Below, in pieces: positions 1 to 4,325 of a stretch of DNA of 5,193 nucleotides. The notes under the pieces are model-generated. The model ran no database searches, had not been told where the DNA came from, and saw only the letters and a program-made list of their open reading frames with translations. Both the position numbers and the translations under genes were made by a program. Numbering within the stretch: position 1 is the first letter of the stretch; each line of letters starts with the position of its first letter. The stretch is from Methanobacteriota archaeon (GTDB lineage: Archaea > Thermoplasmatota > Poseidoniia > Poseidoniales > Poseidoniaceae), in NCBI GenBank assembly GCA_002723635.1, contig PBMM01000010.1, positions 1-5,193 on the forward strand, written 5' to 3'.

Positions 1-887
1 GGCAACGTGCCATCCAACACCGTTCGCGCTTCTGCCAACGACGGCCCAGCCTCGCTCAACCTGGCGCTGAAATGGGTCAACGCAAGGCTGCGTGCACCGA
101 GGTGCTGAGCCGTGCGCGCGGCGCCTGCTGCCGTGCTGTGAAGGTGAGCGTCGGCGCGATCCGCGTGCTCCTCGAGGTAGGTGGCCTCGTGAACCAAGAC
201 GTCGGGGCCAGGCGCGGTCCCGAGCAGACCGGGAGACGCCGTGTCTCCCGACACGACCATGCTGGTGGTGGGGCCATCGATTCGCCATCCGCACGATGGA
301 ACAGAGTGGTGGGACACCAAGGGCGTGAGGACGTGGTTGGACCATCCTTCAGGCGTCCAAGCCGCCGAAGATTCGGTCATGGCCTCCGCCGTGATGGTGA
401 GCCAACGGCCCGTGGCCACATCGCCAAGGCGCCAAATGATGGGGTATCCAAGGAGGTCATTTGTGGCCCCAAGTTCACGCCAAACACGCATTTGGCGCCA
501 AAGGTCTGATGCGGGCAGATCTCCAGGCGGAGTCCCTTCGAAACCATGCTCTAGCACGTGTTCGAAGGTCGTGGTACCGACCGGCCCTGCGACAGTCAAC
601 GGCTCCTCACGACCGTCCAACCCGGACGTTTGCAACCACGGAAGTAGCCCCCACGTGTGGTCGAGGTGCCCATGGGTCAACAGAATCGCCGCGACGCGAC
701 GGCTGCGAAGCCTGGGCGTACCCGGCTCAGTCTTGAGGTGACGGCGGGCCACCGTGAAGCGGTCCTGGAAGCCTTCACCGGGATCAAGGATGACCAAACC
801 GTCGGGGCAAGCGAGCACCGAACCGCTGACAGCACGCTTGGTGGTCGGGCGAGCCGAAGCCGTACCAAGCACGTGGAGGTCCAACAT
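1..887 (-). CDS. rnz: Ribonuclease Z-type metallo-beta-lactamase (tRNA 3'-end endonuclease family), C-terminus cut by window edge
   Basis: RNase Z cleaves the 3' trailer from tRNA precursors in the cytoplasm using two zinc ions. Reading the minus strand from the ATG at 887 gives 295 residues with no stop before the window edge, probably 10-20 short of complete. Visible motifs: LGTASARPTTKRAVSG near the N-terminus (residues 7-22); DPGEGFQ (35-41, usually DCGEGTQ); the HxHxDH metal motif THGHLDH (71-77); HSVPSCGWR with ligand His194; SGDT with ligand Asp215; LVHEATY (231-237) followed by HSTA (250-253, catalytic His); and LTHFSAR with ligand His272. All seven expected metal ligands are present. 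Spacing is odd: only 21 residues lie between His194 and Asp215, where classical enzymes place the long tRNA-binding arm, and about 45 extra residues lie between the HxHxDH motif and His194. The start is fixed by GAGGTG five bases upstream. It is the last visible gene of the L15e block. An RNase Z-like hydrolase with another substrate is possible. Confidence 0.85.
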   Translation of the reverse strand, partial: MLDLHVLGTASARPTTKRAVSGSVLACPDGLVILDPGEGFQDRFTVARRHLKTEPGTPRLRSRRVAAILLTHGHLDHTWGLLPWLQTSGLDGREEPLTVAGPVGTTTFEHVLEHGFEGTPPGDLPASDLWRQMRVWRELGATNDLLGYPIIWRLGDVATGRWLTITAEAMTESSAAWTPEGWSNHVLTPLVSHHSVPSCGWRIDGPTTSMVVSGDTASPGLLGTAPGPDVLVHEATYLEEHADRADAHLHSTAAGAARTAQHLGARSLALTHFSARLSEAGPSLAEARTVLDGTL

Positions 888-892
888 CGAAA

Positions 893-898
893 CACCTC
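893..898 (-). promoter_or_regulatory. Shine-Dalgarno for the RNase Z gene, overlapping the upstream stop codon
   Basis: GAGGTG lies five bases before the ATG at 887 and complements the archaeal 16S tail (CACCUC). Its first two bases are the last two of the TGA that ends the PRC-barrel gene (897-899). A ribosome finishing that gene therefore stops on this site, which suggests coupled translation. Confidence 0.7.
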
Positions 899-1139
899 AA
901 GGAAGGGGAATTGGCGTTTCAGGGAACCACCGCAAGACGACGACGTCTCCAACGCCGCGGATCCAGCGCCACGGGACCGCGACGTCGATGCTCTGCTCAA
1001 CCAATTCAGCCGGCGTTTCCGTCACGAAGAGATGAGAGCACGCCATCCCTTCCAAATCGATGACGGCGTCATGCACGCGCCCCAAGCGGCGTCCATCGGG
1101 GAGGTAGACTTCCTTCCCACGCACGGCGGTGACGTCCAT
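897..1139 (-). CDS. Small single PRC-barrel domain protein
   Basis: This 80-residue protein is essentially one PRC-barrel, the small beta-barrel shared with the C-terminal half of RimM and the photosynthetic reaction centre H subunit. The pattern is VRGKEVYLPDGRRLGRVHD at residues 6-24 (hydrophobic strand, turn, DGxxLGxVxD), then IDLEG, and a late GVGDVVVL strand near 62-69. Stand-alone archaeal PRC-barrel proteins include cell-division factors of haloarchaea and many of unknown role. The position between L15e and an RNase Z homologue makes a ribosome or RNA role attractive, but that is inference. The ATG at 1139 was chosen because the domain begins at once and GAGGGAGGG lies just upstream. 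The frame stays open to a GTG at 1205 that overlaps the L15e stop (GTGA), which would add 22 residues outside the domain. No signal peptide or membrane segment is seen. Confidence 0.75.
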   Translation of the reverse strand: MDVTAVRGKEVYLPDGRRLGRVHDAVIDLEGMACSHLFVTETPAELVEQSIDVAVPWRWIRGVGDVVVLRWFPETPIPLP

Positions 1140-1169
1140 GACCCTCCCTCGTCGATGAACAGGGGGGTC
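1140..1169 (-). promoter_or_regulatory. GC-rich hairpin covering the PRC-barrel ribosome binding site
   Basis: In the minus-strand transcript GACCCCCCT (1169-1161) can pair with AGGGAGGGTC (1149-1140): nine base pairs, seven of them G-C, with one bulged A and an 11-nt loop. The 3' arm contains most of the Shine-Dalgarno GAGGGAGGG (1150-1142) and ends on the base before the ATG at 1139. The pairing is seen in the sequence; a regulatory role is inferred. Confidence 0.5.
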
Positions 1170-1201
1170 CAACCTTGAACCCAACGTCGAGAAGACGACG
1201 T

Positions 1202-1807
1202 TCACTTGCCGCGGTTGAGGTTCGCCTTGAGCGAGGGGCGGAGCTTCTCAGCGCCCTTGCCCTTGCTGCGGACCAGACCGCGTCCGCGCTTGCCGGCGGA
1301 GGTGAGACCACGGGCCGCACGGCCGCGGTGGCTGTTGTGGCCGTTCGCCTGAGAGAACACACCGAGTTGCTTGTCGGCGATGATCGCCGGGTGGTGCGTG
1401 TCGATGAGGATGACCTCGTAGTACTTGTGCTTGCCATCTTGGCCGACCCAGTAGGAGTTGAGCACTTCCAAGTTGGGGTAGTGACGAGCGCAGCGCTCTT
1501 CGGCGATGCGCTGGATGTTCTTGCCCATGGTGATCTTTCGCACACCAGCCTTGGAGGGCTTGCGCTTCATGTGCACCTTGCCCTTGCGCAGGCCACCGCG
1601 GCGGACGCGGGTGCGGACAACAACAACGCCTTGCTTGGCCTTGTAACCAAGGCGGCGGGCGGCGTCGATGCGCGTGGGCTTTTCGACACGATCGAAGACA
1701 GGAGCACGGCGCCATTGGGCCATGCGCGTCTGCCGGTACATGTGGGGCAGAGCATCCTTCGGCTGCTGCCAGGTCGCGCGGACGTGGTGGTAGAGTCCCT
1801 TGGTCAT
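1202..1807 (-). CDS. rpl15e: Large-subunit ribosomal protein L15e
   Basis: L15e is a structural protein of the archaeal and eukaryotic large ribosomal subunit, where its basic extensions thread through 23S rRNA. The 201-residue product is the usual archaeal length and is recognisable throughout: GLYHHVRATW at residues 4-13, WRRAPVFDRVEKPTRIDAAR at 32-51, LGYKAKQG at 53-60, VRRGGLRKGK at 68-77, GKNIQRIAEERCARHYPNLE at 95-114, NSYWVGQDGKHKYYEVILID at 117-136, and a basic tail with GLTSAGKRGRGL at 167-178. Lys, Arg and Gly are abundant, as expected for rRNA binding. The ATG at 1807 has GAGGTG five bases upstream, so the start is secure. It is the first gene of a minus-strand block continuing into the PRC-barrel and RNase Z genes. 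No truncation or frameshift is seen. Confidence 0.97.
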   Translation of the reverse strand: MTKGLYHHVRATWQQPKDALPHMYRQTRMAQWRRAPVFDRVEKPTRIDAARRLGYKAKQGVVVVRTRVRRGGLRKGKVHMKRKPSKAGVRKITMGKNIQRIAEERCARHYPNLEVLNSYWVGQDGKHKYYEVILIDTHHPAIIADKQLGVFSQANGHNSHRGRAARGLTSAGKRGRGLVRSKGKGAEKLRPSLKANLNRGK

Positions 1808-1812
1808 ATGGA

Positions 1813-1818
1813 CACCTC
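1813..1818 (-). promoter_or_regulatory. Shine-Dalgarno for L15e
   Basis: GAGGTG lies five bases before the L15e ATG. It is the same hexamer at the same spacing as the site in front of the RNase Z gene, and it complements the archaeal 16S 3' tail. It confirms the L15e start and shows that at least part of this genome uses leadered mRNAs. Confidence 0.7.
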
Positions 1819-1842
1819 AGCGAGTTGCCGACCTTCCACCCC

Positions 1843-1848
1843 TTTATC
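1843..1848 (-). promoter_or_regulatory. Weak TATA-like element upstream of L15e
   Basis: GATAAA on the minus strand is the only AT-rich patch within 60 bases upstream of the L15e ATG. A start site about 25 bases downstream would give a leader of roughly 13 bases that still contains the GAGGTG site. It is a poor match to the archaeal TATA consensus, so the call rests on position. Another AT-rich patch, around 1909-1916, lies about 100 bases upstream. Confidence 0.25.
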
Positions 1849-1854
1849 AGCCCT

Positions 1855-1864
1855 CCCCCGGGGG
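1855..1864. repeat. Perfect 10-bp palindrome CCCCCGGGGG in the L15e upstream region
   Basis: The palindrome sits a few bases upstream (in L15e orientation) of the TATA-like patch, where TFB or a regulator would bind. It could be an operator or simply a chance GC run. The rest of the divergent region 1808-2031 holds a short inverted repeat GCAGG/CCTGC (1973-1977 and 1985-1989), the AT patch at 1909-1916, and no convincing gene. Confidence 0.3.
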
Positions 1865-2031
1865 TTTGAGCCTCAACGTTGGCGTTCGTTCGGGTGTTGG
1901 ACGTCCCCATTTATGGATGAATTGACGCCCAAAGAAGGCGGTTCCGACGGAGAAAGGAGACTTACCGGGTCCGCAGGATGGTGGCCTGCAAGTGGGCAAA
2001 TTGATGAGGCCAACCGCACACCGGACGGGGC

Positions 2032-2433
2032 ATGGAGGTCGTCTTGGTGGACATGGCGTGGCTGAAGCCCCACGAAGAAGTGGAGCCTCACCGTGTCGAC
2101 GAACTTCGGACTCAATTCGAAAAAGAAGGTCATGTGGACTTGCCCCTGTTGGTGGATCGCACCACGGGCACCATCCTTGACGGGCATCATCGGTTCACCG
2201 TCGGCCAAGTGCTGGGTTTGGATCGAATGCCCGCTCTGCTGTTCGATTACCTTGACGAAACCCGCATTGCAGTAGACACTTGGCCAGGATGTGGACGTGA
2301 ACTCATCACAAAGCAGGAGATCATCGATTTGGCGTTGCGCGGTGAACGGACGCCACCAAAGACCAGCCGTCATCACATCGACGTGCCCATTCCAACCATC
2401 GAAGTGGCGCTTGCCGATCTTCGCGATTCTTGA
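2032..2433 (+). CDS. SerK/ParB-fold protein, putative free-serine kinase family (compact form)
   Basis: The 133-residue product resembles the SerK/SbnI branch of the ParB-like fold, whose known members phosphorylate free L-serine to O-phosphoserine with ADP or ATP. Visible landmarks are LKPHEEV (11-17; Glu15 aligns with the Glu proposed as catalytic base in Thermococcus SerK), PLLVDRTTGTILDGHHR (38-54; the DGHHR nucleotide and metal motif), LFDYLDETRIAVDTW (70-84), TKQEIIDLALRGE (93-105), PPKTSRH (108-114) and a final IEVALADL. The order matches SerK end to end. However, the roughly 100-residue segment that SerK carries between its TW and TKEE motifs is almost absent. Serine kinase activity is therefore uncertain, and a minimal nucleotide-binding relative is the alternative. 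The ATG at 2032 has no clear ribosome site. A second ATG at 2053 would cut the first strand. The gene ends 2 nt before the convergent rhodanese gene. Confidence 0.75.
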   Translation: MEVVLVDMAWLKPHEEVEPHRVDELRTQFEKEGHVDLPLLVDRTTGTILDGHHRFTVGQVLGLDRMPALLFDYLDETRIAVDTWPGCGRELITKQEIIDLALRGERTPPKTSRHHIDVPIPTIEVALADLRDS

Positions 2434-2435
2434 GG

Positions 2436-2825
2436 CTACTCGACCAAGCCAGCCGCTTTGATCGCTCGCCAGCCGCCCCACACCGACCACACGTCGGTGT
2501 ATCCCATATCCACCAGAGAAGCGGCGGCGATCGCACTGCGAAACCCGCCCCCGCAATACAGCACAAGGCGAGCATCTACGTTGCCCACGAGGGCCTCGAT
2601 ATCCCGTTCCAAGACGCCTTTGGAAACGTGCACGGCCCCGGCGAGGTGCCCAGCCTCAAACTCATGCCGCTCACGCACGTCGATGATGAGGAGGTCTGCC
2701 TCGCCCGTGAGCATCGCAGCCAAGCCTTCGCCGTCGCATTCCTGTACCCGGCTTCGGCAGGATTCGACGCGGGCTAAAAACCGAGGAGGGTGGGCTTTCG
2801 CATGCGCCAAACGATCCGCGTCCAT
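2436..2825 (-). CDS. Single-domain rhodanese-like sulfurtransferase
   Basis: The 129-residue protein has an N-terminal helix region (about 1-40) and one rhodanese domain. Diagnostic stretches are LLIIDVRERHEFEAGHLAGA (45-64), the strand LVLYC, the active-site loop CGGGFRS with Cys91 as expected persulfide carrier (91-97), then MGYTDVWSVWGGWRAIKAAG near the end. Rhodaneses move sulfane sulfur between thiol donors and acceptors; the true donor and acceptor cannot be told from sequence. The CGGGxRS loop is common in small prokaryotic rhodaneses. No signal peptide is seen, so it is probably cytoplasmic. It faces the SerK-like gene with a 2-nt gap, and its 5' end overlaps the methyltransferase start by up to 24 bases. 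The ATG at 2825 has no strong ribosome site. The family-like N-terminal pattern PPRFLARVESCRSRVQE supports using it. Confidence 0.88.
   Translation of the reverse strand: MDADRLAHAKAHPPRFLARVESCRSRVQECDGEGLAAMLTGEADLLIIDVRERHEFEAGHLAGAVHVSKGVLERDIEALVGNVDARLVLYCGGGFRSAIAAASLVDMGYTDVWSVWGGWRAIKAAGLVE
2784..2789 (+). promoter_or_regulatory. AGGAGG, possible ribosome binding site for the SpoU methyltransferase
   Basis: AGGAGG lies 12 bases before the ATG at 2802, longer than the 5-9 bases seen for other genes here, and directly against a GTG at 2790 that is too close to use it. The same bases encode Pro-Pro-Arg of the rhodanese on the other strand, so the match may be chance. Confidence 0.35.
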
Positions 2826-3590
2826 GGTGGCTCAACCCAGCATCAGGCTCATGACCGCTTCGTCGGCTGCCCCACCATGCAGCGTCAGGGTGTTGCGGCC
2901 GCGGAAGAGGCGCTTGCTTCAGGTCAAGCAAAAGCCATCCTTGTTCTGAAGGACCACGACGAGGGGGTCGCACGCCTGTGCGAGCAAGCACGTGCAGCAG
3001 GTGTTCCTGTTCACGAAATCACCGGTCGCGACATGTGGAGGATGGCACAACCCGGCGGCCAAGCATCTCCAACCGTGCTGACCTTGGTTAGCCGGGACCC
3101 AGAGGCAGCGAACATCAACGAACTCATGGCGCGCGGTGGCATGCTGCTTTGCCTCGATGGGGTTGCCTATGCTGGAAACATGGGATTCTCGGTGCGCACC
3201 GCAGAAGTCGCAGGTGCGGCGGGCGTGGTGCTCGCCAGCGACCAACCGATTCTAGGTCGTGCGTGGAAGGACCTCCGTCACAGCAGCATGCAGGCGACGA
3301 GGTTCATTCCTGTCGTGGAATGCCGCATCGCGGAAGCCATCGCTTCTGCCAAGTCGGTGGGGTATCGCGTTGTGGTTGTGGAAGACGTCGGGAACACCGA
3401 TCTGCCTGACGTTGATTTGACCGGTGACGTGATGTTGGTCGTCGGAGCCGAAGCGGAAGGCGTCAGCACCACGGCCCTTGATGCAGCAGATGCTGTGGTG
3501 CGCCTGCCAATGCACGGCTTCGTGCCGTCCTACAACCTGCAAGTAGCCGTAGCCTGCGCTTGTGTGGAAGCCGCTCGTCAGCGACGGTGA
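2802..3590 (+). CDS. SpoU/TrmH-family RNA 2'-O-methyltransferase
   Basis: This 262-residue protein has the two-part layout of TrmH/RlmB-like enzymes, which methylate a ribose 2'-OH in tRNA or rRNA with S-adenosylmethionine and act as trefoil-knotted dimers. The N-terminal part (to about 85) looks like the small substrate-binding domain (AAAEEALASGQAKAILVLKD). The knot motifs follow: motif 1 LDGVAYAGNMGFSVRTAE with the Asn and Arg of the NxGxxxR pattern, motif 2 VVGAEAEGVS, and motif 3 LPMHGFVPSYNLQVAVA with its conserved Asn. The target nucleotide cannot be read from the sequence. The start is uncertain. The ATG at 2802 is preferred because upstream AGGAGG is available and third-position GC is coding-like. 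An ATG at 2877 would avoid overlapping the rhodanese, and a GTG at 2790 is also in frame. No partner gene is apparent. Confidence 0.88.
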   Translation: MRQTIRVHGGSTQHQAHDRFVGCPTMQRQGVAAAEEALASGQAKAILVLKDHDEGVARLCEQARAAGVPVHEITGRDMWRMAQPGGQASPTVLTLVSRDPEAANINELMARGGMLLCLDGVAYAGNMGFSVRTAEVAGAAGVVLASDQPILGRAWKDLRHSSMQATRFIPVVECRIAEAIASAKSVGYRVVVVEDVGNTDLPDVDLTGDVMLVVGAEAEGVSTTALDAADAVVRLPMHGFVPSYNLQVAVACACVEAARQRR

Positions 3591-3599
3591 CCGGTGGAC

Positions 3600-3629
3600 A
3601 ACCCCATTTGACCACGAGGAAGGGGTTTT
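3600..3629 (+). terminator. Weak inverted repeat with T-run after the methyltransferase gene
   Basis: AACCCC (3600-3605) can pair with GGGGTT (3622-3627) across a 16-nt loop and is followed by TT. It sits 9 bases after the methyltransferase stop. Archaeal termination relies mainly on T-runs and this one is only four bases long, so the call is weak. The same T-run is the TATA candidate for the next gene. Confidence 0.25.
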
Positions 3630-3630
3630 A
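3626..3630 (+). promoter_or_regulatory. TATA-like TTTTA upstream of the phnC-like gene
   Basis: The patch TTTTA is centred 26 bases before the GTG at 3654, the usual distance from an archaeal TATA box to the transcription start. No Shine-Dalgarno precedes that GTG, which would fit a leaderless mRNA beginning at or near it. If the ATG at 3669 is the start, the leader would be about 15 bases. The motif is short and unsupported by data. Confidence 0.3.
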
Positions 3631-3653
3631 GGGTAGGCGAAAAACGTCAGCAC

Positions 3654-4325
3654 GTGGGCGCTGAGGCGATGCTGTCCACTCGTGGGTTGTCCGTGGGATA
3701 CGGCTCTGCGTTGGTTTCAGGCATCGATTTGGACATTTTCCCTGGTGACATCATCGGAATCATCGGAGCTTCGGGGATTGGCAAAACCACGATTTTGCGA
3801 ACCCTGGCTGGCTTAGTGCCCCCCTTCCAAGGCACGCTCAAAAATTCCCTTGTTCAGCGTGGTGAATTGGGTTACATCCCTCAGCGCCTCGGCTTGGTTC
3901 GCCACGCTTCCGTGGAACACAACGTCGCATTGGGTGCGCGTTCCACCGCACGAAAGCCACCGGAGGGCGTCTCGTTTCGACGCTGGAAAAACACCGTCAT
4001 CCACGAAGCCATCAAGGCCATGGGGTTGACCGATAAAACCCGTGAGCCTGTCCGCCGACTTTCCGGCGGTCAACAACGTCGCACCGCCACCGCACGCACC
4101 CTCGCCCAGAGGCCCCGCATCATCCTCGCCGATGAATTCCTCAGTGAACTCGATGCGGAAAACGTTGAGATGGTGTTTGGCGCCATCCACCGGCTTGTCG
4201 AGGAAAATGACGCCGCGTTGGTGGTGGTCGAGCACAACGTCGAACGAGCAATGCAGTACTGCACCAGGGTGCTTCAGGTCGAGGGTGGCAGACTGAACCC
4301 CGTCAAAGGAGGAGAAGAAGAATGA
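3654..4325 (+). CDS. phnC: ABC transporter ATP-binding protein, phosphonate-type (PhnC-like)
   Basis: This 223-residue cytoplasmic ATPase should power an importer together with the permease that follows. It shows the A-loop Tyr16 (SVGYG), Walker A GASGIGKTT (38-46), Q-loop YIPQ (Gln77), signature LSGGQQRR (136-143), Walker B IILADEF (156-162), D-loop SELD (164-167) and H-loop His194 in VVVEHN. The stretch after the Q-loop (RLGLVRHASVEHNVALGARS) matches the PhnC pattern in which the chain runs through a conserved NVxLG. Walker B ends in DEF rather than the usual DEP. At 223 residues it is shorter than typical PhnC (about 250). The GTG at 3654 and an ATG at 3669 are both possible starts; the latter gives a more usual N-terminus (MLSTRGLSVGYG). 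It overlaps the permease by four bases (ATGA). The substrate could be phosphonate, phosphite or phosphate. Confidence 0.85.
   Translation: MGAEAMLSTRGLSVGYGSALVSGIDLDIFPGDIIGIIGASGIGKTTILRTLAGLVPPFQGTLKNSLVQRGELGYIPQRLGLVRHASVEHNVALGARSTARKPPEGVSFRRWKNTVIHEAIKAMGLTDKTREPVRRLSGGQQRRTATARTLAQRPRIILADEFLSELDAENVEMVFGAIHRLVEENDAALVVVEHNVERAMQYCTRVLQVEGGRLNPVKGGEEE
4307..4312 (+). promoter_or_regulatory. Shine-Dalgarno for the phnE-like permease, inside the ATPase gene
   Basis: AGGAGG sits nine bases before the permease ATG at 4322, within the last codons of the ATPase gene. With the ATGA stop/start overlap this supports coupled translation of the two subunits and fixes the permease start. Confidence 0.65.

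Noticed and set aside
72..1178. Several plus-strand frames of 78-173 codons (72-509, 241-741, 657-1178)
   Set aside because: All are antisense to the RNase Z and PRC-barrel genes, which have clear family motifs.
1248..1910. Minus-strand 220-codon frame overlapping L15e in another frame
   Set aside because: It shares the strand with L15e but is shifted, is rich in Pro, His, Arg and Gln, and shows no domain; a frame shadow.
1175..2065. Plus-strand open frame of 296 codons across the L15e gene
   Set aside because: It lies antisense to an unmistakable L15e and has the low-complexity Ala/Val/Asp-rich look of an opposite-strand shadow in GC-rich DNA; no family pattern or ribosome site is seen.
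1913..2065. Possible 50-codon plus-strand gene starting just after ATTTATGG
   Set aside because: No ribosome site, no recognisable product, and it runs into the SerK-like gene in another frame.
1873..2556. Minus-strand open frame of 227 codons across the intergenic region, the SerK-like gene and the rhodanese end
   Set aside because: It is antisense to the SerK-like gene and out of frame with the rhodanese, with no recognisable domain.
3647..3664. Short inverted repeat TCAGC/GCTGA around the phnC-like GTG start, containing CACGTG
   Set aside because: Only five base pairs with an eight-base loop; expected by chance and with no supporting context.
3813..4235. Minus-strand frame of 140 codons
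   Set aside because: Antisense to the PhnC-like ATPase, whose Walker A, signature and Walker B motifs are all in place.
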